Positions 35,628 to 43,992 are shown, counted from the stretch's first letter. The stretch: 44,691 nt of DNA from Streptomyces tateyamensis (GCF_003205575.1 NZ_PYBW01000053.1:168203-212893), one strand, 5' to 3'. Notes: generated by a model not told the origin, from the letters alone. Numbers and translations: made by a program.

Positions 35628-36905
35628 ATGGACGTCATCTCCGTCATCCTCACCAAGCGTGACCGCCGCGAGCTGACCGATGATCAGATCGACTGGGTGA
35701 TCGACGCCTACACCCGGGGCGAGGTGGCGGACGAGCAGATGTCCGCGCTGGCGATGGCGATCCTGCTGAACGGGATGAACCTGCGCGAGATCAGCCGCTG
35801 GACCGAGGCGATGATCCGCTCCGGTGTCCGGATGGACTTCGCCGCGCTGGGCGTGCCGACCTCGGACAAGCACTCCACCGGCGGCGTGGGCGACAAGATC
35901 ACCCTGCCGCTGGCCCCGCTGGTGGCCGCCTGCGGGGCCGCGGTACCGCAGCTGTCGGGCCGCGGCCTGGGCCACACCGGCGGCACCCTGGACAAGCTGG
36001 AGTCCATCCCGGGCTGGCGGGCGCTGCTCAGCAACGACGAGATGATGGACGTGCTGCGCTCCTCCGGTGCCGTCATCTGCGCGGCCGGTGACGGGCTGGC
36101 GCCGGCCGACAAGAAGCTCTACGCGCTGCGCGACGTGACCGGCACGGTGGAGGCCATCCCGCTGATCGCCTCCTCGATCATGTCGAAGAAGATCGCCGAG
36201 GGCACCGGCGCGCTGGTGCTGGACGTCAAGGTCGGCTCCGGCGCGTTCATGAAGAACCTGCCGGACGCCCAGGAGCTGGCCCGCACCATGGTCGGCCTGG
36301 GCCGCGGCGCCGGGGTGAACACGGTGGCGCTGCTGACCGACATGTCCACCCCGCTCGGCCTGACCGCGGGCAACGCGCTGGAGGTGCGCGAGTCGGTGGA
36401 GGTGCTGGCCGGCGGCGGACCGGCGGACGTGGTCGAGCTGACCGTGGCGCTGGCGCGGGAGATGCTGGCCGCGGCGGGCGTCGCGGGCAAGGACCCGGCC
36501 GACGCGCTGCGCGACGGCTCGGCGATGGACCACTGGCGCCGCATGATCACCGCCCAGGGCGGCGACGTGGACGCCCCGCTCCCGGTGGCCCGCGAGCAGC
36601 ACGTGATCGCGGCCCCCGCCTCCGGAGTGCTCACCGCGCTGGACGCCTACGCGGTCGGCGTCTGCGCCTGGCGCCTGGGCGCCGGCCGGGCCCGCAAGGA
36701 GGACCCGGTCCAGGCCGGCGCGGGCGTCGAGATGCACGCCAAGCCGGGCGACCTGGTCACCGCCGGCCAGCCCCTGCTCACCCTGCACACGGACACCCCG
36801 GAGCGCTTCGACTACGCCGTCGAGGCCCTGACCGGCGGCATCGCCGTCTCCCCGGCGGGCACCGAGTACACCCGCACACCGCTGATCCTGGACCGGATCG
36901 TCTAA
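35628..36905 (+). CDS. deoA: Thymidine (pyrimidine-nucleoside) phosphorylase
   Basis: A 425-residue phosphorylase cleaving thymidine or deoxyuridine with phosphate to base and deoxyribose-1-phosphate. Signatures: DKHSTGGVGDKITL (phosphate-binding region), SGRGLGHTGGTLDKLESIPG (family signature), SSIMSKKIAEGTGALVLDVKVGSGAF, and the C-terminal PYNP-type domain with GAGRARKEDPV. ATG 35628 is chosen because TTGGAG precedes it by about 8 bases and the protein begins at the conserved DVISVILTKRDR. It completes the step after cdd. A clear terminator follows. Confidence 0.95.
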   Translation: MDVISVILTKRDRRELTDDQIDWVIDAYTRGEVADEQMSALAMAILLNGMNLREISRWTEAMIRSGVRMDFAALGVPTSDKHSTGGVGDKITLPLAPLVAACGAAVPQLSGRGLGHTGGTLDKLESIPGWRALLSNDEMMDVLRSSGAVICAAGDGLAPADKKLYALRDVTGTVEAIPLIASSIMSKKIAEGTGALVLDVKVGSGAFMKNLPDAQELARTMVGLGRGAGVNTVALLTDMSTPLGLTAGNALEVRESVEVLAGGGPADVVELTVALAREMLAAAGVAGKDPADALRDGSAMDHWRRMITAQGGDVDAPLPVAREQHVIAAPASGVLTALDAYAVGVCAWRLGAGRARKEDPVQAGAGVEMHAKPGDLVTAGQPLLTLHTDTPERFDYAVEALTGGIAVSPAGTEYTRTPLILDRIV

Positions 36906-36931
36906 CTGGGTGGTTCTACGACCGCCGCACG

Positions 36932-36959
36932 GGCGGCCCGCGCGATGGCGCGGGCCGCC
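36932..36959 (+). terminator. deoA terminator
   Basis: A perfect 12-bp stem GGCGGCCCGCGC / GCGCGGGCCGCC with a GATG loop, followed by a short T-rich stretch ending in TTTT. Confidence 0.88.
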
Positions 36960-36977
36960 GTTCGTGTTTTCGCAGGT

Positions 36978-37059
36978 TGGCGCCAGCGTGATGCCAGGCG
37001 GTGGCATTGGTGACGCCAATGGCGCCACGTGGGCTGGACATGGCGCCATTGTGGTGCCA
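36978..37059 (+). promoter_or_regulatory. Array of TGGCGCCA-type palindromes (operator) upstream of the RHH gene
   Basis: Exact TGGCGCCA occurs at 36978-36985, 37020-37027 and 37041-37048; related half-sites form ATGCCA-ggcgg-TGGCAT (36991-37007), TTGG/CCAA around 37007-37019, and TGGTGCCA (37052-37059). The array ends at a CATATT (37058-37063) that is a plausible -10 box six bases before the RHH ATG. This is probably the autoregulatory operator of the ribbon-helix-helix protein. Confidence 0.65.
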
Positions 37060-37069
37060 TATTTGAGGC

Positions 37070-37585
37070 ATGGACCTCACGCCCTATGTCGAGAACCTCC
37101 GCCAAGAGCTAGCGATCGCCGCGGCTGCCGGCGGGGAGGAGGCCCGCGAGCTTGCTGAGCGGCTCACGGCGCCGTTGGAGTCGGCCACTCGGCTGACCTT
37201 GCTCAGTGCGTTGTCGGCCGCGATGGGCGAGGTGACGCAGGAGTTGGCGCCCGGATCGGTGGACGTCAGGCTGCGCGGAGTGGACCCGGAGTTCGTGGTG
37301 GCACTGCCGCCGACCGAGGTGGAGTCGAGTGGCGCCATCATGGCGCCACCTGCTGCGCCGGCGCTGCCGCCCGTGGACGCGGACGACGCCGGGACGGCCC
37401 GGATCAACTTCCGGCTGCCGGCCCACCTGAAGTCCCGGGTGGAGGACGCGGCGGGCCAGGAGGGCCTGTCGGTCAACGCCTGGCTGGTCCGCGCCGTCGC
37501 CACCGCACTGGAGCCCGCCGACCGGGGCCGCGCCACCACGACCCGCCACCGCGGCGGCCAGAGCTTCACCGGCTGGGTCCGCTAG
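37070..37585 (+). CDS. Ribbon-helix-helix (HicB/Arc-like) regulator
   Basis: A 171-residue protein. The N-terminal half (about 1-75) is mainly helical and not recognised; a Pro/Ala linker follows. Residues about 108-152 form a ribbon-helix-helix DNA-binding domain: ARINFRLPAHLKSRVEDAA, a turn, then SVNAWLVRAVATALE. Databases tend to label such proteins HicB-family antitoxins, but no HicA-like toxin is adjacent, so a stand-alone repressor is more likely. The start ATG 37070 lacks a spaced ribosome site and is probably leaderless. Two further TGGCGCCA boxes lie inside the gene. It precedes a DUF4097 gene and an ABC exporter pair that it may control. Confidence 0.75.
   Translation: MDLTPYVENLRQELAIAAAAGGEEARELAERLTAPLESATRLTLLSALSAAMGEVTQELAPGSVDVRLRGVDPEFVVALPPTEVESSGAIMAPPAAPALPPVDADDAGTARINFRLPAHLKSRVEDAAGQEGLSVNAWLVRAVATALEPADRGRATTTRHRGGQSFTGWVR
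37330..37348 (+). promoter_or_regulatory. Two TGGCGCCA boxes inside the RHH gene
   Basis: TGGCGCCA occurs at 37330-37337 and again at 37341-37348, 11 bp apart (about one helical turn), within codons for the SSGAIMAPP linker. Same sequence as the upstream array; possibly a downstream operator for looping or roadblock. Confidence 0.5.
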
Positions 37586-37682
37586 CGGCCTCCCGCGCCC
37601 CACCTTCCACGCTGTACCGCTTTACCCCTTCACCCGCCTGACCTGCGGGAACACCCAAACGAGCCAAGAGGACGGCACACCC

Positions 37683-38519
37683 ATGCCTACGTACGAGACC
37701 ACCGGCCCGATCACCGCGACCATCGAGTTCGACGTCGCCAAGGTGCGGATCATCGCGAGCGAGCGGACCGCGGCCACCGTGGAGGTGCTGCCCTCCGACG
37801 GCGGCAGCGAGCGGGACGTGGACACGGCCCAGCAGACCAAGGTCAGCTACGCCGCCGGCAAGCTGCTGGTCAAGGGCCCCAAGAAGCGCTCCCTGTTCGC
37901 CAAGGTCGGCTCGGTGGACGTCACTGTCGAGCTGCCGGCCGGCTCCGAGGTGCAGGGCACCCTGGCGCTCGGCGACTTCCGCGGCGAGGGCCCGCTGGGC
38001 GAGTGCCGCCTGAAGACCTCGGCCGGGGACATCGAGCTGGACCAGAGCGGGGCCGCCAACCTGCGCACCTCGCACGGCGACATCTCGCTCCGGCTGGCGC
38101 TGGGCGACGTCGAGGTGACCGGCGGCGGCCGGGTCGAGCTCGGCCGGCTGCAGGGCGCCGCCTCGGTGAAGAACAGCAACGGCGACACCTCCGTGCAGGA
38201 GGTCGGCGGCCCGCTGGTGGCCAAGAACTCCAACGGCAAGATCTCCGTCGGCAGCGCCCTGGGCAACGTCGAGGCGAAGACCGCCAACGGTGCGATCCGG
38301 CTCGGCGAGGTGGTCGGCGGCCAGGTGGTGGCCAACACCAGCCTGGGCGAGATCCAGGTCGGCATCCGGGAGCACACCGCCGCCTGGGTGGACGCCGGCA
38401 CCGACTTCGGCACGGTGCGCAACTCGCTGGGCACCGCCGAGGGTCCCGAGACCGCCGAGCGCACCGTCGAGCTGCGGCTGCGCACCGGGCTCGGCGACAT
38501 CCTGATCAACCGGGCCTGA
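37683..38519 (+). CDS. DUF4097 beta-strand repeat protein (cytoplasmic)
   Basis: A 278-residue protein without signal peptide or membrane segment. The sequence is a beta-solenoid of about 18-20-residue repeats, clearest at residues about 118-230: LKTSAGDIELDQS, LRTSHGDISLRL, VKNSNGDTSVQEV, AKNSNGKISVGSA, AKTANGAIRLGEV. This is the DUF4097 pattern; LiaX-type envelope-stress proteins of Firmicutes contain the same domain. No catalytic residues are seen. It lies 97 bp after the RHH gene and 143 bp before an ABC exporter, so it may be a sensor or scaffold for that system (inference). An AAGAGGA motif precedes ATG 37683. Confidence 0.82.
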   Translation: MPTYETTGPITATIEFDVAKVRIIASERTAATVEVLPSDGGSERDVDTAQQTKVSYAAGKLLVKGPKKRSLFAKVGSVDVTVELPAGSEVQGTLALGDFRGEGPLGECRLKTSAGDIELDQSGAANLRTSHGDISLRLALGDVEVTGGGRVELGRLQGAASVKNSNGDTSVQEVGGPLVAKNSNGKISVGSALGNVEAKTANGAIRLGEVVGGQVVANTSLGEIQVGIREHTAAWVDAGTDFGTVRNSLGTAEGPETAERTVELRLRTGLGDILINRA

Positions 38520-38541
38520 TCAACCGGGCCTGATCAACCCA
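38501..38541 (+). repeat. 14-bp tandem repeat over the DUF4097 stop
   Basis: CCTGATCAACCGGG is repeated about 2.8 times (38501-38514, 38515-38528, 38529 to about 38540). The TGA stop lies in the second unit, so extra copies sit downstream and do not change the protein. Confidence 0.75.
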
Positions 38542-38662
38542 CGCCTGCCACGCCCACCACCCCTGAGCTGCCGTCACCCGTCCCTCGTCACTGATCCGCC
38601 GTCACCGGCCCCCCTGCCCCCCGGCCCCCGAGTCCCGATCCCGTTTCCGAGAGGCGACCGCA

Positions 38663-39646
38663 ATGACCAGCGTCCTCACCAGCGGCACAGTCAGCACCGA
38701 CACCGGCAACGCGAGTCCGGCCGCGATCAGCGCCGTCGGCCTCGCCAAGTCCTACGGCGACAAGGTGGTGCTCGACGGCATCGACCTGCGCATCCCCGAG
38801 GGCACCGTGTTCGCCCTGCTGGGCCCGAACGGGGCCGGCAAGACCACCACCGTGCAGATCCTCTCCACCCTGATCCCCGCCGACGCCGGCGCCGCCCAGG
38901 TGGCCGGGTACGACCTGGCCACCGCCCCCGACGGGGTGCGCGGGGCGGTCGGCGTCACCGGCCAGTTCGCCGCGGTGGACAACCTGCTCACCGCCGAGGA
39001 GAACCTGCTCCTGATGGCGGACCTGCAGCACCTGCCACGCCGCGAGGGCCGGCGCCGTGCGGCGCAGCTGCTGGACCGCTTCGACCTCACCGAGGTGGCC
39101 CGCAAGCCGGCCGTCACCTTCTCCGGCGGCATGCGGCGCAAACTGGACCTGGCGATGACCCTGGTCGGCGAGCCCCGGGTGATCTTCCTGGACGAGCCGA
39201 CCACCGGGCTGGACCCGCGCAGCCGGCGGACCATGTGGGAGCTGATCCGGGACCTGGTCGAACGGGACCGGGTGACCGTCTTCCTGACCACCCAGTACCT
39301 CGACGAGGCCGACCAGCTCGCCGACCGGATCGCCCTGCTGGACCACGGCAAGCTGATCGCCGAGGGCACCGCGGAGGAGCTCAAGCGGCTGATCCCGGGC
39401 GGCCACCTGCGGCTGCGGTTCGCCGATGCGTCCCAACTCGACGCCGCTGCCGCACTGTTCACCGCCTCGGCGCGGGAGGACGAGGCGCTGGCGCTGCGCA
39501 TCCCGGGCGAGGCCTCGATCGCCGCGCTGCGCACCGTGCTCGACACCCTGGACGGTGCGGCGGTGCGCGCCGAGTCGCTCACCGTGCACACCCCCGACCT
39601 CGACGACGTCTTCCTCACCCTCACCGGCCGCCAGGAGCGTGCGTGA
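38663..39646 (+). CDS. DrrA-like ABC exporter ATP-binding protein
   Basis: A 327-residue single-domain ATPase of the daunorubicin-resistance (DrrA/CcmA) class: Walker A LGPNGAGKTTT (about 54-64), Q-loop VGVTGQFAAVDNLLT, signature FSGGMRRKLDLAM, Walker B VIFLDEPTTGLD, and a C-terminal DrrA-type region (VRAESLTVHTPDLDDVFLTLTG). It should energise the permease encoded next. The ATG at 38663 is preceded by GAGAGGCGA. Its stop shares one base with the permease ATG. Possible substrates are amphipathic drugs or lipids; none is indicated by sequence. Confidence 0.93.
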   Translation: MTSVLTSGTVSTDTGNASPAAISAVGLAKSYGDKVVLDGIDLRIPEGTVFALLGPNGAGKTTTVQILSTLIPADAGAAQVAGYDLATAPDGVRGAVGVTGQFAAVDNLLTAEENLLLMADLQHLPRREGRRRAAQLLDRFDLTEVARKPAVTFSGGMRRKLDLAMTLVGEPRVIFLDEPTTGLDPRSRRTMWELIRDLVERDRVTVFLTTQYLDEADQLADRIALLDHGKLIAEGTAEELKRLIPGGHLRLRFADASQLDAAAALFTASAREDEALALRIPGEASIAALRTVLDTLDGAAVRAESLTVHTPDLDDVFLTLTGRQERA

Positions 39647-40431
39647 TGACCAGCCTGTCCTATGCCCTCGCCGACTCCACCACCATGGTGCGGCGCAACC
39701 TCAAGCACGCACAGCGCTACCCGTCGCTGACCTTCGCGGTCGTGGTGATGCCGGTGGTCCTGCTGCTGATCTTCAACTACGCCTTCGGTGGCGCGCTCGG
39801 CGCCGGGATCGGCGGTCCGGCAGCCGGCGGCCACTACATCGACTACCTGGCTCCCGGGATCATCCTGATGGCGGCCACCGGGGGGTCGCTGGGCGCCGCC
39901 ATCGGTGTCTGCACCGACAAGACCGAGGGGATCGTCAACCGGTTCCGCACCATGCCGATCTCGAAGGCCTCCTTCCTCGCCGGCCATGTGGTCGGCGGCG
40001 TGATCCAGACCATGGCGAGCATCGCGCTGGTGGTCGGGGCGGCCCTCGCGATGGGCTTCCGCCCGACCGCCGGGGTGGTGGAGTGGCTGGCCGCGGCCGG
40101 CCTGCTGACCCTGCTGGTGTTCGCACTGACCTGGATCGCCGCCGCGATCGGCCTGGTCGCCAAGACCCCGGAGTCGGCCAGCAACCTGCCGATGCCGATG
40201 CAGTTCCTGCCCTTCTTCGGCAGCGCGATCGTGCCGACCGCCACCATGCCCGCCGGCCTGCGCTGGTTCGCCGAGTACCAGCCGTTCACCCCGGTGATCG
40301 AGACCCTGCGCGGCCTGCTGCTGGGCGGACCGATCGGCAGCTCCGGCCTGGTCGCGGTGGCCTGGTGCCTGGGCCTGACCGGCCTCGGCTACGGATGGGC
40401 CCGCTCGGCCTTCGCGAAGCTGGGGCGGTAG
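39646..40431 (+). CDS. DrrB-like ABC exporter permease
   Basis: A 261-residue ABC-2 type permease with six hydrophobic segments. Typical are YPSLTFAVVVMPVVLLLIFNYAFGG, DYLAPGIILM, GIVNRFRTMPISKASFLAGHV (the conserved EGIxxRxRxxP element) and the C-terminal PFTPVIETLRGLLLG. It overlaps the DrrA-like gene by one base (TGATG), with CAGGAG (39632-39637) upstream. Together they make a half-size exporter (two ATPases plus two permeases). It is the last gene of the RHH-DUF4097-ABC cluster. Confidence 0.92.
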   Translation: MTSLSYALADSTTMVRRNLKHAQRYPSLTFAVVVMPVVLLLIFNYAFGGALGAGIGGPAAGGHYIDYLAPGIILMAATGGSLGAAIGVCTDKTEGIVNRFRTMPISKASFLAGHVVGGVIQTMASIALVVGAALAMGFRPTAGVVEWLAAAGLLTLLVFALTWIAAAIGLVAKTPESASNLPMPMQFLPFFGSAIVPTATMPAGLRWFAEYQPFTPVIETLRGLLLGGPIGSSGLVAVAWCLGLTGLGYGWARSAFAKLGR

Positions 40432-40448
40432 CGGCCCTGAGTGCCCCG

Positions 40449-40470
40449 TCCGGGGGAATGGCCCTCCGGA
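40449..40470. terminator. Weak hairpin between convergent exporter and MFS genes
   Basis: TCCGGGGG pairs with CCCTCCGGA with one bulged base, in the 98-bp gap between convergent stops. Confidence 0.35.
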
Positions 40471-40529
40471 TCCGACCCGCCGCCAGTGCGAGGACCGGAC
40501 AGCCGCAGGGCCGCAAGCAGCCTCGACGC

Positions 40530-41804
40530 TCATACCGGCTGCGTACCCACCGCCGTCGCTCGTCGGGCCGACACTGCGCGGCGGGTGGCGTACAGCGTGA
40601 CCCCCGCGGCCATGGTCATCGCGATCAGGCCGACCAGGGCCGAGCCGGTCCAGCCGATCGCGTGGTAGGCGTCGGCGCCGATCGTCCCGCCGAGGCTGTT
40701 GCCCAGGTAGTAGGCGATCAGGTACAGCGCCGAGGCCTGGGCGCGGCCGTGGGTGGCGGTGCGGCCGACCGCCGAGGAGGCGGTGGCGTGGCCGGCGAAG
40801 AAGCCGGCCGTGATCAGGACCAGGCCGAGCAGGGCGCCCGCCAGCGAGGCGGTGAGCGAGAGCAGCAGCCCGGCCGTCGTGCAGCCGATCGCCACGTACA
40901 GGGCGCCGCGGCGGCCCAGGCGCCCGGCCAGGCGGCCCGCCCCGGCGGAGGTGGCGGTGCCGACCAGGTAGACCACGAAGATCGAGGCGGCCACCGACTC
41001 GGGCAGGTGGAAGGGGGCGGCGATCAGTCGGAAGCCGACCGTGTTGTAGACCGCGCCGAAGACCGCCATGAAGAGCATTCCGAGCGCGTACAGCCGCAGC
41101 AGCAGCGGGTCGCGCAGGTGCCGGCCGACGGTGCGGGCCAGCGCGGACGCGTCCACCGGGGTCCGCCGGAAGTGCCGGGCCCGCGGGATCAGCAGGCGGA
41201 AGGCGCCCGCGGCCGCCAGCGCCAGCAGCGCCGAGGTGGCCAGCCCCCAGCGCCAGCCCCAGGCGGCCCCGGCCCAGCCGGCCACCAGCCGCCCGCCCAT
41301 GCCGCCGATGCTGTTGCCCGCCACGTACAGCCCCATCGCCGAGGCCAGCGCGCTCGGGTGCACCTCCTCCGCCAGGTACGCCATCGCGGTGGCCGGCAGG
41401 CCGGCCAGCGCCGCCCCCTGCAAGGCGCGCAGGGCGACCAGGGTGCCCAGCCCCGGGGCGAACGGCAGGGCCAGTGCGATCAGCGAGGCGGCCAGCACCG
41501 AGGCGGTCATCACCGCGGTGCGCCCGAAGCGGTCGGAGAGCGCGCTGGCCGGCAGCAGGGCCAGGGCCAGTCCGAGGGTGGCCGCGGAGGCGGTCCAGCT
41601 GGCCTGACCGGGGGTCAGGCCCAGGTCGCCGGAGAGCAGCGGGAGCAGGCCCTGGGTCGAGTAGAGCAGCACGAAGGTGGCGATCCCGGCGGCGAACAGC
41701 GCGAGGTTGGAGCGGCGGAAGTCGTGGTGGCCCGGACGGAGCCTCGGATCAGCGGGGACGAGGGCATCCGCGGTGACGGACGCCCTGGTATCGGCGGCAG
41801 GCAT
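40530..41804 (-). CDS. MFS transporter (YnfM/AraJ-type exporter)
   Basis: A 424-residue, 12-segment major facilitator protein. The loop 2-3 motif SALSDRFGRTAVM, the GMGGRLVAGWAGAAWGWRWG segment (motif C-like in a predicted exporter) and the cytoplasmic VGRHLRDPLLLR loop fit drug:H+ antiporters of the YnfM/Cmr type. Substrate unknown. ATG 41804 has no ribosome site; TACGTT on the minus strand ends 6 bases before it, so the mRNA is probably leaderless. It is divergent from a LysR gene with a 63-bp gap and probably under its control. Confidence 0.9.
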   Translation of the reverse strand: MPAADTRASVTADALVPADPRLRPGHHDFRRSNLALFAAGIATFVLLYSTQGLLPLLSGDLGLTPGQASWTASAATLGLALALLPASALSDRFGRTAVMTASVLAASLIALALPFAPGLGTLVALRALQGAALAGLPATAMAYLAEEVHPSALASAMGLYVAGNSIGGMGGRLVAGWAGAAWGWRWGLATSALLALAAAGAFRLLIPRARHFRRTPVDASALARTVGRHLRDPLLLRLYALGMLFMAVFGAVYNTVGFRLIAAPFHLPESVAASIFVVYLVGTATSAGAGRLAGRLGRRGALYVAIGCTTAGLLLSLTASLAGALLGLVLITAGFFAGHATASSAVGRTATHGRAQASALYLIAYYLGNSLGGTIGADAYHAIGWTGSALVGLIAMTMAAGVTLYATRRAVSARRATAVGTQPV

Positions 41805-41810
41805 GACAGG

Positions 41811-41867
41811 AACGTAGCTCCGCCCGGTTCGATGCGTCCAATACATGAATGGCGGATAATCCATACC
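41811..41867. promoter_or_regulatory. Divergent leaderless promoters of the MFS and LysR genes
   Basis: On the minus strand TACGTT (41816-41811) is a -10 box 6 bases before the MFS ATG; on the plus strand GATAAT (41855-41860) lies 7 bases before the LysR GTG. With only 63 bp between starts the two promoters face each other, the classical layout for a LysR regulator controlling a neighbour. ATGAAT occurs at 41845-41850 and again at 41875-41880. Confidence 0.5.
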
Positions 41868-42782
41868 GTGCTGCATGAATCGACCGCCGCCCTGCTCGCT
41901 CCCCGGCTCGCCCAGTTCGCCGCCGTGGCCCGGCTGGAGCACGTCACCCGGGCCGCCGAGGAGCTCGGCATCCCGCAGCCCACGCTCTCCCGGGCGATCG
42001 CCCGGCTGGAGGCCGAGCTGGGGGTGCCCCTGCTGCTGCGCGAGGGCCGCGCGGTGCGGCTGACCCGGGCCGGCCGGCTGCTGCTGGACTCGGCCGAGCG
42101 GGTGCTGGCCGAGCTGGAGCGCGGGGCGCAGGCCGCCCGGGCCGAGGCCGACCCGGAGACCGGGCGGGTCGCCTTCGGTTTTCTCCACACCCTGGGGACG
42201 GACGTGGTGCCCGCACTGCTGCGCGGCTTCCGGGCCGAGCACCCGAAGGTGCGCTTCCAGCTGGTGCAGGACTACTCGGCCTCGATGCAGGACCGGATGC
42301 GGGCCGGCGAGCTGGACCTGTGCCTGGTCTCGCCGATCCCGCAGGATACGGACCTGACGGTCCGTCCGCTGGACGAGCAGGTGCTGCACCTGGCGGTCCC
42401 CGCCGACCACCGGCTGGCCGGGCGCCGCCGGATCCGGCTGGCCGAGGCGGCCGAGGAGCCGTTCGTCGCGGTGGCGCCGGGGTACGGGCTGCGCGCGATC
42501 ACCGACGAGTTCTGCGCCGAGGCCGGGTTCGCCCCGCGGATCGCCTTCGAGGGAGAGGACGCCGAGACGCTGCGCGGGCTGGTCGCGGTCGGGTTCGGGG
42601 TGGCACTCCTGCCGCCCGGGCTGGCGCCGCGTCCGGGGGTGGTGGACCTGACGGTCACCGCGCCGCGCACCCGGCGGGTGATCGGGCTCGCCTGGCTGGC
42701 CGGACGGCCGCTGACCGCGCCGGCCGCGGCCTTCCGCGACTTCGCCCTCTCCCGCCGCGGGCGGCTGCTGGACCACGGGTGA
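41868..42782 (+). CDS. LysR family transcriptional regulator
   Basis: A 304-residue regulator: an N-terminal winged HTH (about 8-65; [20 protein letters not shown], then [20 protein letters not shown]) and a C-terminal effector-binding domain of the LysR substrate-binding fold ([39 protein letters not shown]). The GTG at 41868, 7 bases after GATAAT, gives a normal-length protein beginning just before the HTH; much longer readings upstream are shadows. It probably controls the divergent MFS gene. The effector is unknown. Confidence 0.9.
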   Translation: MLHESTAALLAPRLAQFAAVARLEHVTRAAEELGIPQPTLSRAIARLEAELGVPLLLREGRAVRLTRAGRLLLDSAERVLAELERGAQAARAEADPETGRVAFGFLHTLGTDVVPALLRGFRAEHPKVRFQLVQDYSASMQDRMRAGELDLCLVSPIPQDTDLTVRPLDEQVLHLAVPADHRLAGRRRIRLAEAAEEPFVAVAPGYGLRAITDEFCAEAGFAPRIAFEGEDAETLRGLVAVGFGVALLPPGLAPRPGVVDLTVTAPRTRRVIGLAWLAGRPLTAPAAAFRDFALSRRGRLLDHG

Positions 42783-42807
42783 AGCCGCGGGCACCCCCGT
42801 GTGGCCG

Positions 42808-42837
42808 TTAGGAATCTACGCGCGTAGGCCTTACACT
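42808..42837 (+). promoter_or_regulatory. Leaderless add promoter with internal palindromic operator
   Basis: TTAGGA (42808-42813) and TACACT (42832-42837) are spaced 18 bp. A perfect 12-bp palindrome CTACGCGCGTAG (42816-42827) fills the spacer, so a bound repressor would block RNA polymerase. The -10 ends 6 bases before the ATG at 42844, so add is probably leaderless. Confidence 0.65.
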
Positions 42838-42843
42838 CCCGCA

Positions 42844-43992
42844 ATGGAGAAGCAGACCTCTGTCCCCGCGGGCACCACGGCCCCGCGCGTTCCCACCGCC
42901 GACCAGATCCGCCGCGCTCCCAAGGTCGTGCTCCACGACCACCTGGACGGCGGCCTCCGCCCCGAGACCATCGTCGAGCTGGCCGCCGCCACCGGCTACC
43001 AGGGCCTGCCCACCACCGACCCGGCCAAGCTGGGCACCTGGTTCCGCGAGGCCGCCGACTCCGGCTCGCTGGAGCGCTACCTGGAGACCTTCGCGCACAC
43101 CTGCGCCGTCATGCAGACCCGTGACGCGCTGGTCCGGGTCGCCGCCGACTGCGCCGAGGACCTGGCCGCCGACGGCGTGGTCTACGCCGAGGTCCGGTAC
43201 GCGCCCGAGCAGCACCTCGAGGGCGGGCTGACCCTGGACGAGGTGGTCGAGGCGGTGCAGGAGGGCTTCCGGCTCGGCGAGGCCAACGCCCGGGCGGCCG
43301 GCCACCGGATCCGGATCGGCACCCTGATCACCGCGATGCGCCACGCGGCCCGCTCGCAGGAGATCGCCGAGCTGACCAACCGCCACCGCGACAACGGCGT
43401 GGTCGGCTTCGACATCGCCGGTGCCGAGGCCGGCTACCCGCCCACCCGCCACCAGGGCGCCTTCGACTACCTCAAGGGCGAGAACAACCACTTCACCATC
43501 CACGCCGGCGAGGCCTTCGGCCTGCCCTCGATCTGGGAGGCCCTGCAGTGCTGCGGCGCCGACCGGCTCGGCCACGGGGTGCGGATCACCGACGACATCA
43601 CGGTGGCCGAGGACGGCTCGGTCCAGCTGGGCCGGCTGGCCGCCTACGTGCGCGACAAGCGGATCCCGCTGGAGATGTGCCCCACCTCCAACCTGCAGAC
43701 CGGGGCTGCCAGTTCCTACGCCGAGCACCCGATCGGGCTGCTCACCCGGCTCAAGTACCGGGTCACGGTGAACACCGACAACCGGCTGATGAGCGGCACC
43801 AGCATGAGCCAGGAGTTCGCCCACCTGGTCGAGGCCTTCGGCTACGGCCTGGACGACATGCAGTGGTTCACCGTCAACGCGATGAAGTCGGCCTTCCTGC
43901 CGTTCGACGAGCGCCTCGCCATGATCAACGACGTGGTCAAGCCGGGCTACGCGGAGCTGCGGGCCGAGTGGCTGTTCGGGGGAACGGCCTGA
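42844..43992 (+). CDS. add: Adenosine deaminase
   Basis: A 382-residue zinc enzyme converting adenosine and deoxyadenosine to inosine and deoxyinosine in purine salvage. Zn ligands His31 and His33 (HDHLDGG), His220 with catalytic Glu223 (HAGEAFG), His244 (RLGHGVR) and Asp312 are present. The segment after Asp312 reads NTDNRLMS instead of the NTDDP of the classical enzyme, which I take to be usual for the actinobacterial group. ATG 42844 is chosen from the promoter spacing; a GTG at 42799 would start upstream of the -10 box. It shares a putative operator with the nucleoside uptake genes. Confidence 0.95.
   Translation: MEKQTSVPAGTTAPRVPTADQIRRAPKVVLHDHLDGGLRPETIVELAAATGYQGLPTTDPAKLGTWFREAADSGSLERYLETFAHTCAVMQTRDALVRVAADCAEDLAADGVVYAEVRYAPEQHLEGGLTLDEVVEAVQEGFRLGEANARAAGHRIRIGTLITAMRHAARSQEIAELTNRHRDNGVVGFDIAGAEAGYPPTRHQGAFDYLKGENNHFTIHAGEAFGLPSIWEALQCCGADRLGHGVRITDDITVAEDGSVQLGRLAAYVRDKRIPLEMCPTSNLQTGAASSYAEHPIGLLTRLKYRVTVNTDNRLMSGTSMSQEFAHLVEAFGYGLDDMQWFTVNAMKSAFLPFDERLAMINDVVKPGYAELRAEWLFGGTA

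Noticed and set aside
37070..37585. Toxin-antitoxin system based on the HicB-like label
   Set aside because: No small HicA-like or other toxin gene lies on either side; neighbours are a DUF4097 protein and an ABC exporter.
39426..42782. Open plus-strand frame of 1118 codons
   Set aside because: Only its last 304 codons (from 41868) are the LysR regulator. The rest reads antisense to the MFS gene and out of frame through the DrrB-like gene.
42799..42843. Earlier GTG start (42799) for adenosine deaminase
   Set aside because: It would place the promoter elements and operator inside the gene; ATG 42844 fits the -10 spacing and the usual N-terminus.
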